Of a DNA stretch of 64,000 bases, positions 33,141 through 48,212 are shown piece after piece. A program made the translations under genes and the position numbers. Under the pieces are notes generated by a model, which saw only the letters and a list, made by a program, of their open reading frames with translations, did no database searches and was not told where the DNA came from. The stretch is from Lentzea kentuckyensis (GTDB taxonomy: Bacteria > Actinomycetota > Actinomycetes > Mycobacteriales > Pseudonocardiaceae), in NCBI RefSeq assembly GCF_002150765.1, contig NZ_MUYM01000075.1:1-64000 (forward strand), in the 5' to 3' direction. Position 1 is the first letter of the stretch. Every line of letters starts with the position of its first letter.

Positions 33141-33177
33141 CCGCCGGCAGGGAGCGCGTGCCGCTCCCTGCCGGCGG
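33141..33177. terminator. Perfect 16-bp bidirectional terminator
   Basis: CCGCCGGCAGGGAGCG (33141-33156) pairs perfectly with CGCTCCCTGCCGGCGG (33162-33177) around a CGTGC loop. It sits between the converging ends of the amine oxidase (+) and the loading-module PKS (-), and can stop both transcripts. Confidence 0.8.
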
Positions 33178-33208
33178 TGCCACATGCCGTCATGGCGCAG
33201 GTCTCCGG

Positions 33209-33269
33209 CCGGCGGACCCGCACGCCATCACGGCTCCCGCAGTCCCCCGACCGGCGGACCCGCACACCA

Positions 33270-33276
<7 letters not shown>
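33209..33276. repeat. Two 26-bp direct repeats at the PKS 3' end
   Basis: CCGGCGGACCCGCAC followed by CCATCACGGC occurs at 33209-33234 and, with one change, at 33251-33276. The second copy overlaps the PKS stop codon. It probably arose by local duplication; no function is apparent. Confidence 0.6.
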
Positions 33277-41402
<8,126 letters not shown>

Positions 41403-41471
41403 GTGTCCCCCGTTCTGGGTCCGGACGGGCGGGTCTCCCTGCCATATCCGACCCCTATTCTGTGCAGTCGC

Positions 41472-41504
41472 GATAACACGTCACTAATCCACGGATAACG
41501 CGTC
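41472..41504 (-). promoter_or_regulatory. Candidate SARP binding site in the PKS promoter
   Basis: On the minus strand GACGCGTTATC and GACGTGTTATC (10 of 11 identical) begin exactly 22 bp apart, two DNA turns. A -10-like CAGAAT (41462-41457) follows nine bases after the second copy. SARP activators bind direct repeats spaced 11 or 22 bp just upstream of the -10 box. A SARP gene lies 1 kb away. The same segment contains an inverted repeat CCACGGA/TCCGTGG (41489-41509). Confidence 0.6.
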
Positions 41505-41706
41505 CGTGGACGGACGAGGAGTTGTCGAGAACTTCTTGCCAGAACTACGGATTCACCCCGCTGAGCAGCGCAGACACCGCCGAGTGAGCGCCGGTGCGCC
41601 CAGGGACCAAATTCACCGCGAACATTTGGTGTCACGGTCACAGCCGCCGGGGCGAAGGTGGTATTAACGTTTCCCACGACCGCACTAGAAGAACGGGGGA
41701 ACGAAC

Positions 41707-42204
41707 GTGGGGACGATCGACGCCACGCGTTTCCGGCAGACGCTGGGGCATCTGCCGACCGGGGTCGTGGTGATCACCGCGACCGATCCGCTCGGGGGTC
41801 CGGTGGGCATGGCGTGCAACTCGTTCACGTCCGTGTCGCTGGATCCCGCGCTGGTGCTGTTCTGCGTCAAGCGCGGCTCGTCCACGTGGCCGGCCGTCCA
41901 GGCGGCGGGCGCGTTCCGGGTGAACGTCCTCGACCGCGGCCATGAGCACCTGAGCAGGCAGTTCGCCGCGCGCGGCGTGGACCGCTTCGCGGGCGTGCGG
42001 TGGACGCCGGCGCCGTCCGGGCCGAGGCTGACGGACGTGGTCGCGAGCATCGGGTGCGAGGTGGAGGCGGAGCACCCCGGCGGCGACCACGTGATCGTCG
42101 TCGCCAGGGTCCTCTCACTGGAGATCGGCGAGCCTGCCGCGGAACCGCTCGTGTTCCACCGCGGCCGCTACGGCTCGTTCGCCGAGTTCGACCCCGCCCG
42201 GTGA
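41707..42204 (+). CDS. Flavin reductase family protein
   Basis: A 165-residue FMN-binding split-barrel reductase, with HLPTGVVVITATDP at the start, GMACNSFTSVSLDPALVLFCV, and FRVNVL and HEHLSRQFA motifs. It uses NAD(P)H to supply reduced flavin to a flavin-dependent oxygenase or halogenase. The GTG at 41707 follows a purine-rich AGAACGGGGG. It is divergent from the loading-module PKS with a 304-bp shared promoter region, so it probably serves an oxygenase of the cluster. No such oxygenase is seen within the PKS part of the window. Confidence 0.9.
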   Translation: MGTIDATRFRQTLGHLPTGVVVITATDPLGGPVGMACNSFTSVSLDPALVLFCVKRGSSTWPAVQAAGAFRVNVLDRGHEHLSRQFAARGVDRFAGVRWTPAPSGPRLTDVVASIGCEVEAEHPGGDHVIVVARVLSLEIGEPAAEPLVFHRGRYGSFAEFDPAR

Positions 42205-42226
42205 CGTGAGACGGCCATTGGGCTCC

Positions 42227-43021
42227 TCAGCGCCGCCCACGAGCGCCGGGCAGTTCGAGCCCGTCGCCGGCTTCGAGCTGGTGGGTGAGGATCGCCCGCT
42301 CCAACTCCCGCAGCCGGGGACCGGGCTCGGTGCCCAGCTCGCCGGCGAGGACCGCGCGGGTGCGCCGGTAGACGGCCAGTGCGTCTGCCTGCCGCCCGCT
42401 CCGGTACAGCGCGAGCATGAGGTTGCCGCACGTCCTCTCGCGCAGCGGTTCCGCCTCGACCAGCGCCTCCAGGTCGCCGATGACGTCCCGGTAGCGGCGT
42501 GCCGCCAGGTCCGCCTCGACGCGGAGCTCGACGGCGGCGGTCCGGGCGTTGTCCAGTGCCCTGATCTCCGGCCAGGCGTAGCCGTGCTCGACGAGGTCGG
42601 CCAGCGCCGGTCCGCGCCACTGGTCCAGCGCCGCACGCAGGGTGTCCGACGCCTGTTCCCACCGCCCCGCCGCCAGCTCCGCCCTGCCCCGCTCGGACAG
42701 AGCGCGGAAGCGGGCGAGGTCCACCCGGTCCTCCTCCACGTGCAGGACGTAGCCCGGACCGTGCCGCAACAGCCGTGGCGGGTTCGGGCCGGGTGCTCCC
42801 GCCAGTGCGGCACGCAGCCGGAAGACCGCGTTGTGCAGGACCTGTCTGGCCGTCCGCGGCGCTGCGGCCGGCCAGATCGCGTCCATCAGCCTGCTCACCG
42901 GGACCACCTCGTTGCGGTGCAGGAGCAACCAGCCCAGGGCGGCGGACCTGCGCGCGCCGCCGAGCCGCACCTCGTGACCGCCGTCGTGGACCCGGAGCGG
43001 GCCCAGCACTTCGAACCACAT
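42227..43021 (-). CDS. SARP-family pathway regulator
   Basis: A 264-residue Streptomyces antibiotic regulatory protein. It has an OmpR-type winged helix (about 1-95, LGPLRVHDGGHEVRLGG, LMDAIWP) and a bacterial transcriptional activation domain (about 100-245, VDLARFRALSERGRAELAAG). There is no ATPase domain, so it is the small type of activator that switches on antibiotic genes. It lies between PKS genes and is likely to act at the direct repeats upstream of the loading-module gene. It converges on the flavin reductase gene with 22 bp between stops. Confidence 0.93.
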   Translation of the reverse strand: MWFEVLGPLRVHDGGHEVRLGGARRSAALGWLLLHRNEVVPVSRLMDAIWPAAAPRTARQVLHNAVFRLRAALAGAPGPNPPRLLRHGPGYVLHVEEDRVDLARFRALSERGRAELAAGRWEQASDTLRAALDQWRGPALADLVEHGYAWPEIRALDNARTAAVELRVEADLAARRYRDVIGDLEALVEAEPLRERTCGNLMLALYRSGRQADALAVYRRTRAVLAGELGTEPGPRLRELERAILTHQLEAGDGLELPGARGRR

Positions 43022-43267
43022 GACTCACCTCGGTCGGATGTCCGCCTCGTTCGTGCCGGTGAGGGCAGCGCTGCCGGGGCGGCCGATCACCTCCGCCGAC
43101 CCCATCCGGTGTCGCGCACGGGAAGATGTCCACCACGTCGAACGAGCATTTTGTGCCCCCAACTTCCGTCGTTTCGGTCATTCCGAGGCTAAACGGGAAA
43201 TCCACCTGACTTCCACCATGTCACCCGACATGAAGCTGCACTTCCTCTTGTGGAGTGCCTTTTTCGT

Positions 43268-43298
43268 CCTCAGCCGGAAACGTGCCCCCCGGCTGAGG
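43268..43298. repeat. 10-bp inverted repeat next to a terminator
   Basis: CCTCAGCCGG (43268-43277) pairs with CCGGCTGAGG (43289-43298) around an 11-nt loop. It lies just beyond the terminator of the LuxR-type gene and upstream of the SARP gene. The 330-bp gap 43022-43351 holds this, the terminator and the SARP promoter, but no gene. Confidence 0.5.
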
Positions 43299-43302
43299 GC
43301 AC

Positions 43303-43346
43303 GACAAAGACCCGGGCCCGCCATTTGCCGGGTCCGGGTCTTTGTC
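43303..43346 (-). terminator. 18-bp stem-loop terminator after the LuxR-type gene
   Basis: Arms 43303-43320 and 43329-43346 pair over 18 bp with one G-U type mismatch and an 8-nt loop. The hairpin starts five bases past the stop of the LuxR-type regulator gene in its direction of transcription. It therefore isolates the LuxR-Nramp unit from the SARP gene. Confidence 0.75.
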
Positions 43347-43351
43347 TTTCG

Positions 43352-44374
43352 TCAGGAGTCGTCCTGCTGCATCTCCCGCACGGCGTAGCCCAGCTGGAAC
43401 CTGCTCGTCGCGCCGAACCTCTGCATGAGCTGGCCGATGTGCTTGCGGCAGGTGCGCACGGACAGGCCCAGCCTGCGGGCGATGGCGTCGTCCTTCGCAC
43501 CGGCCACCAGCATCTTGACGATCTCCTCCTTGAGGTCGTCGCTGATCACGTCCGGCATCGCCCGCCGCGTGTCGAACTCCTTGGCACCGATCCAGGCGTG
43601 CTCGAAGCAGGAGTGCAGAAAGCTCACCAGCGCGGGGTCGCGCACCACCGTCGCGGCGCCTGGCCCTTCCCCCGGTGCAGGCACGAACGCCGTGGCACGG
43701 TCGAAGATGATGAGCCGGTCGAACAGCGCCTCCGCGGTGCGGAACTCGGCGCCGTCGCCGACGAGCTTGGCGGCGTGCTCGCGGGTGTTCGCGTCGAAGC
43801 GGGCCGTGTGCTGGTAGAGCACCCGCATCCGCACGCCCCTGGCCAGCATCCGCCGGTCGCGCTCCTCCGCCTCGCGCAGCTCGTGGGTCGAGCGGGGTCC
43901 TCCCGGCTGCATGGACAGCACCTCGACGGTGGCGTTGGTGGCCGCCTCCCTGAGCAGCGCCCTGACCGCGACGACGTCCTGCACCACGCCCCACCCGGAC
44001 GAGCCGGAGCGGTTTTCGCGGAATTGTTCGGAGGCATTTCTCAGCTCCTCCCGGAAATGGTAGAGCTCCGCCTGACGCTCCAGCACCTCCACTTCCGCCA
44101 GCGGTAACATCGTGTTCATCGCGACACTGGGGTCGACCGGCAGGTACCGCCCCTCGCACGTTTGCCTGACCATTCTGAGCGCGAGCAGGTTCGCGATCAT
44201 CCGTTCGCACTCGCCGAGGGTGCGGCCCAGTGCGGCCGCCGCCTCCGCACAGGTGAACTCGTCGCGGTGCCCGACCGCCCACCGGTAGGCCTCGAAGCTG
44301 CCGTCCAGCACCTTCGGGAAGCCTCCCGCCCAGTCCACTGCCGTCCTCCTGGTGATCTCGTACGCCCTTGTCAT
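43352..44374 (-). CDS. LuxR-type regulator with TrmB-like N-terminus
   Basis: A 340-residue regulator. The N-terminal about 100 residues form a TrmB-like helix-turn-helix and linker. The middle (about 115-250) resembles the phospholipase-D-like sensor region of this group, with VEVLSMQPGG and GVRMRVLYQHTARFD. The C-terminal LuxR helix-turn-helix is EIVKMLVAGAKDDAIARRLGLSVRTCRKHIGQLMQRFGA. Such proteins occur in many actinomycete antibiotic clusters as cluster-situated regulators. The ATG overlaps the Nramp gene stop by 4 bp. What it senses is unknown. Confidence 0.87.
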   Translation of the reverse strand: MTRAYEITRRTAVDWAGGFPKVLDGSFEAYRWAVGHRDEFTCAEAAAALGRTLGECERMIANLLALRMVRQTCEGRYLPVDPSVAMNTMLPLAEVEVLERQAELYHFREELRNASEQFRENRSGSSGWGVVQDVVAVRALLREAATNATVEVLSMQPGGPRSTHELREAEERDRRMLARGVRMRVLYQHTARFDANTREHAAKLVGDGAEFRTAEALFDRLIIFDRATAFVPAPGEGPGAATVVRDPALVSFLHSCFEHAWIGAKEFDTRRAMPDVISDDLKEEIVKMLVAGAKDDAIARRLGLSVRTCRKHIGQLMQRFGATSRFQLGYAVREMQQDDS

Positions 44375-45600
44375 GCGGTGAGTCCCCGGACCACGAGGAA
44401 GACGTTGAGCCCCGACACCAGCAGGGCCGCGACCACGCCGGCGGCCGTCGTCGCGCGGCTGTTCACCAGTGCGCCCATCACGTCCCGCCGCCTGCCCAGC
44501 AACACCAGCGGGACCAGCGCGAACGGGATGCCGAAGGACAGCACGACCTGGCTGAGCACGAGGGCGCGCGTCGGGTCGACGCCGAACGCCAGCACGGCCA
44601 GCGGCGGCGCCATGGTGAGCAGCCTGCGCAGCCACAGCGGTATCCGTCTGCGCAGGAAGCCCTCCATCACCACCTGACCGGAGTAGGTGCCGACGCTGGA
44701 CGCCGCCAGGCCGGAGGCCAGCAGCGCCAGTGCGAACGCCAGCGCCGCTCCCGCGCCGAGCGTGACGCCGAGCCCGGCGTGCACCTCCTCCAGCGACTCG
44801 CCGACTCCGGTGCCGTGCAGCGCGCCGGCGGCCACCACCAGCATGGTGGCGTTGACCAGGGCCGCGAGGCCGAGAGCGACACCGATGTCGGCCTTGGCCG
44901 CGCGCATCAGCCGTCGTTGCGCGGCGACGTCAGGCGAGTGCAGGTGCTGGGTGAGCGCCGAGTGCAGATAGATGACGTGCGGCATCACCGTCGCGCCGAG
45001 CATGCCGGTGGCCAGCAGGACGCTGTCCACCCCCGCGAAGCCCGGCACCAGCCCGCCCGCCAGGCCGTCCAACGGCCCGAGCGCGAGCGCCTGGTACAGG
45101 AAACCTGCCAGCACGATCGCCAGCATCCCGCCGATCACCGTCTCGAAACGTCGGCGGCTCGACGGCGCCAGGGCGAGCAGCCCGGCCGACACCACCGCCG
45201 CGATGATCGCGCCGTGCAGCAACGGCACGCCGAACAGGAGGTTCAGCGCCACCGCCGCGCCGACGAACTCCGCCAGGTCGGTGGCCATCGCCACCAGTTC
45301 CGCCTGCACCCACAGCAGGCGGCTCACCGGCCGCGGGTAGTGCTCCCGGCAGAGCTCGGCCAGGTTCCGCCCGGTCGCCACGCCGAGCTTGGCCGACTGG
45401 TGTTGCACGAACATCGCCAGCGCGCTGGCACTCACGATCACCCAGAGCAGCAGGTAGCCGTAGGCGGCACCGCCCGCGGTGTTGGTCGCGAAGTTGCCGG
45501 GATCCACGTAGGCCACCGCCACCACGAAAGCGGGGCCGATCGCCGCCACGGCGGATCCGGTCGCCGGCCCGACGGACCGGCGACGCGAGGTCCACACCAT
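44371..45600 (-). CDS. Nramp-family divalent metal transporter
   Basis: A 409-residue, eleven-helix transporter with the metal-binding DPGN motif (VAYVDPGNFATNTAGG, helix 1) and the MPHVIYLHSALTQ motif of helix 6. In place of the MPHN found in many Nramps, the Asn is Val here. It imports Mn2+ or Fe2+ using the proton gradient. It is co-transcribed with the LuxR-type regulator. Its place in a PKS cluster is unusual and may be coincidental or may supply metal for a tailoring enzyme. The ATG at 45600 is followed by a basic N-terminus. Confidence 0.9.
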   Translation of the reverse strand: MVWTSRRRSVGPATGSAVAAIGPAFVVAVAYVDPGNFATNTAGGAAYGYLLLWVIVSASALAMFVQHQSAKLGVATGRNLAELCREHYPRPVSRLLWVQAELVAMATDLAEFVGAAVALNLLFGVPLLHGAIIAAVVSAGLLALAPSSRRRFETVIGGMLAIVLAGFLYQALALGPLDGLAGGLVPGFAGVDSVLLATGMLGATVMPHVIYLHSALTQHLHSPDVAAQRRLMRAAKADIGVALGLAALVNATMLVVAAGALHGTGVGESLEEVHAGLGVTLGAGAALAFALALLASGLAASSVGTYSGQVVMEGFLRRRIPLWLRRLLTMAPPLAVLAFGVDPTRALVLSQVVLSFGIPFALVPLVLLGRRRDVMGALVNSRATTAAGVVAALLVSGLNVFLVVRGLTA

Positions 45601-45839
45601 TTCTTACGTCCTCTCCCCCGAAGAGTTACGTGCGCCGGCCAGTCGGAAGACGTGCCGGAGCCAGAGGAGGTCTGCGCGCGGACGGAGGACCCACCGTGCG
45701 CCCGCGTCATCGAGGGAGGTGGTGCGGCGGCACACACACCAGTACCAGCGGATTTCTCCCCTGGTTGCGCGCCGCCAGTGCCAACGCATGACCCCGGTGT
45801 CGAACCTATTCACCGGTTGAGCAGTCAACCAGTGTCGTC

Positions 45840-46700
45840 TTATCGTGGTACTGGCACCACCAGACGATCCAGCCAGCTCAGCCGCTCGGCCGTGGCGGTC
45901 GCGGGATCGGGGGTGTAGATCATGAGCCGGTGGTCGGGCCGGCCGGCCGGGGTCAGCACCACCTGGTCGAAGGTGAGGACGCCCGCGAGGGGATGGCGGA
46001 ACCACACCGACCGCATCGGCGTCTCGACGAGTTCCTGCAGCTGCCACAACGACACGAAGCGGTCGCTGGACGCGGACAGCTCCAGCACCAGCCGCTGCAG
46101 CCCCTGGTCGTCCGGGTACCGCGCGATCTGGTCGCGCAACTGCGCCACGAGCTCACGCGCCAGCCGCTCCTCCTGCGGGTAGAACTCGGCGATCCCGGGG
46201 TCGAGGAAGAACGCGTGGAAGCAGTTCTCGTGCGACGCGGCGACACTGAACGCCCGCCGCGCCGCCGCGTTGGCGGCGACGATGTTCCAGTGGCGGTCCA
46301 GCAGATAGGCGGGGTTGGGTGACCAGCCGTCGACCAGCACCCGCAGCCCTCCGACGTCGTCGCCGGACGACTCGGTGGTGCTGGTGGGCGGCGCCAGGCC
46401 GGCCAGGTGGAAGAGATGCACGCGTTCCGCGTGGGACAACCTGAGCGCCTGACTCACGGCGTCGAGCACGCGCTCGGACACGTTGATGTCCTTGCCCTGC
46501 TCGAGCCACGTGTACCAGGACAGGCCGACGTTGGCCAGCACGGCTACCTCCTCACGGCGCAGGCCCGGCGTGCGGCGGCGGCCGTCGACCGCGAGCCCCA
46601 CGTCGGAGGGAGTGAGCCTGGCCCGGCAAGATCGCAGGAAATCGCGTAACTCCTGTCTGCGGACGGCCACTGCCGGCGTTCGTGAAGTCATCTGGTTCAT
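45840..46700 (-). CDS. MmyB-type helix-turn-helix regulator, leftward copy
   Basis: A 286-residue XRE-family regulator. The N-terminal helix-turn-helix contains the family's RTPGLRREEVAVLANVGLSWYTWLEQGKDINVS. The C-terminal MmyB-like ligand-binding domain (about 115-275) has NPAYLLDRHWNIVAANAAA and YPDDQGLQRLVLELSASSDRF. These regulators are common next to antibiotic and oxidoreductase genes and probably bind a hydrophobic ligand. The ATG at 46700 is used; the longer frame adds an Arg-rich stretch from the promoter. It is divergent from a second MmyB-type gene across an AT-rich 401-bp region. Confidence 0.9.
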   Translation of the reverse strand: MNQMTSRTPAVAVRRQELRDFLRSCRARLTPSDVGLAVDGRRRTPGLRREEVAVLANVGLSWYTWLEQGKDINVSERVLDAVSQALRLSHAERVHLFHLAGLAPPTSTTESSGDDVGGLRVLVDGWSPNPAYLLDRHWNIVAANAAARRAFSVAASHENCFHAFFLDPGIAEFYPQEERLARELVAQLRDQIARYPDDQGLQRLVLELSASSDRFVSLWQLQELVETPMRSVWFRHPLAGVLTFDQVVLTPAGRPDHRLMIYTPDPATATAERLSWLDRLVVPVPR

Positions 46701-47101
46701 ACTTCGAAAGTAGGACGAGCGCCGACCGCGCGGCAACATCGCAGGAAGAGCGGGCCGAATCCCGGGATTGACGAGGAAGACACGCCGAAAGGCGCGATAC
46801 AACACCTTCACTCGTACGGACGAACGCAAATCAATATCCGTCCGAAGTCGTCACAGAGCGCACATATATCATTCACCAACGCGAACATATTACTCTGATC
46901 GCGTTAGCACAAAAGTACCATAAAGATCATCCATAACGTCTCCACCAGTCAAAACAGGTCGATCACGGACCGTGAACAACCTTTACCGTCCACCTGAGAA
47001 AGAGTGTGACGCTAATCATATGGGACTGGGCTGAACGCTCACGGGCCAGGTAGAGCGGCGACCAATAAGCTGGCCGGAGATAGGCCACGTCGACTCGGGG
47101 G
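46701..47101. other. AT-rich divergent regulatory region between two MmyB-type genes
   Basis: A 401-bp gap with no gene. Its middle (about 46800-47000) is markedly poorer in G and C than anything else in the window, with runs such as ACATATATCATTC and CATATTACTCTG. It contains two spaced inverted repeats (46817-46844 and 46878-46905). It should hold the promoters of both regulators. Confidence 0.6.
46878..46905. promoter_or_regulatory. Spaced inverted repeat, probable regulator operator
   Basis: AACGCGA (46878-46884) and TCGCGTT (46899-46905) are perfect inverted 7-mers 21 bp apart centre to centre, two helical turns, as expected for a dimeric helix-turn-helix protein. The position between two autoregulator-type genes supports an operator role. 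Function is inferred. Confidence 0.5.
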
Positions 47102-47890
47102 ATGCCGGTGGTCCTGCGCGAAAATCCGATGAAGAAGGCCATGCGCCGGGAGTTCCTGCATTCACGCAGGGCACGCCTTTCACCGGAAGATGTCGGGCTG
47201 GTGTCCACCGGCAGACGCGGCACGCCGGGACTGCGCAGAGAAGAGGTGGCAGCGCTGGCCGGAGTCAGCGCGTCCTGGTACACGTGGCTCGAACAGGGCC
47301 GCGACATCAAGGTCTCCGACGCGGTGCTCGACGCGGTGAGCGAGGCACTCAGACTCACCCCGGCCGAGCGCGCGCATCTGTACCGGCTGACCGGCCGCAC
47401 CCCACCGCCTCACCCCGTCCCGGCCGGCAGGCAGGCGCCGGCCCTCGCCCGGCTGACACACGACTGGCAACTGGGCCCGGCCTACGCGCTGGACCGCCAC
47501 TGGACCGTCGTGGCGGCGAACACCGAGGCCTGTGACGTGCTGCGGGTACGGGTGAACCGCAACCGCCTGACCGACTTCTTCACGGACCCGGTGTTCGCCG
47601 AACGGCACGACCGCTGGCGGGAGACGGCCGAACTGCTGCTGGGCGAGTTCCGCGCGCGGGCGGCCCGCTTTCCCGGCGACGAAGGAGCGGCCGCACTCGT
47701 GCACGACCTGAGCACCACGAGCCTCACGTTCCGGGAACTGTGGCGCCGGCAACGCATCGCCGACGGCGCGGACGCGGTGGTCGAGGTCCGCCGCGAGGAC
47801 GGCACCCCGGTCCGGCTGCGGCGGGTGACGCTCGGCGCAGACGAACACGGGGACTGCCACCTGGTGGTGTACACGCCTGCCGACGGGTGA
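47102..47890 (+). CDS. MmyB-type helix-turn-helix regulator, rightward copy
   Basis: A 262-residue paralog of the divergent regulator. The helix-turn-helix RGTPGLRREEVAALAGVSASWYTWLEQGRDIKVS is followed by a ligand-binding domain with GPAYALDRHWTVVAANTEA and FPGDEGAAALVHDLSTTS. The ATG at 47102 follows GGGGG directly; an internal ATG at 47129 is an alternative. Two paralogs facing away from one AT-rich promoter suggest cross-regulation. It converges on the DUF5988-like gene. Confidence 0.9.
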   Translation: MPVVLRENPMKKAMRREFLHSRRARLSPEDVGLVSTGRRGTPGLRREEVAALAGVSASWYTWLEQGRDIKVSDAVLDAVSEALRLTPAERAHLYRLTGRTPPPHPVPAGRQAPALARLTHDWQLGPAYALDRHWTVVAANTEACDVLRVRVNRNRLTDFFTDPVFAERHDRWRETAELLLGEFRARAARFPGDEGAAALVHDLSTTSLTFRELWRRQRIADGADAVVEVRREDGTPVRLRRVTLGADEHGDCHLVVYTPADG

Positions 47891-47911
47891 GGCGGGTGAG
47901 CCCCGCAGGGC

Positions 47912-48121
47912 TCATTCCGCGATCTTCGTCCGGTACGCCCAGGTGAACACCGGCAGGTGCTCCCCGTCCACCAGCCTGCTCTCCTCGCTGCGGGTGAAGT
48001 GCTCGTGGCCGGCGGCGTGCTGGACACGGACCTTCACGTCGAACCCGTCCGCCAGTTCGACCACCTCACCGTCGAGCGTCCGCGGCCCGCCAATCAGCAC
48101 TGCCTTGCTGTTCCGCTGCAC
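47912..48121 (-). CDS. DUF5988-like small protein
   Basis: A 69-residue protein starting VQRNSKAVLIGGP, with VKVRVQHAAGHEHF and ending VFTWAYRTKIAE. This resembles the small DUF5988 proteins that accompany polyketide and peptide clusters in actinomycetes; their role is unknown. The GTG at 48121 is preferred because AAAGGTGG lies five bases upstream. A longer frame from 48220 would overlap the PKS stop and add an unconserved Arg-rich stretch. It follows the last PKS gene in the same direction and is probably co-transcribed. Confidence 0.65.
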   Translation of the reverse strand: MQRNSKAVLIGGPRTLDGEVVELADGFDVKVRVQHAAGHEHFTRSEESRLVDGEHLPVFTWAYRTKIAE

Positions 48122-48212
48122 GATGTCCACCTTTCGCTGGGCCCGCCGAGGCGGACCGGCCGAAGTACGAATGTCGATAATCCGTTGGCGCATAAGGGAA
48201 AATGTCCGAAAG

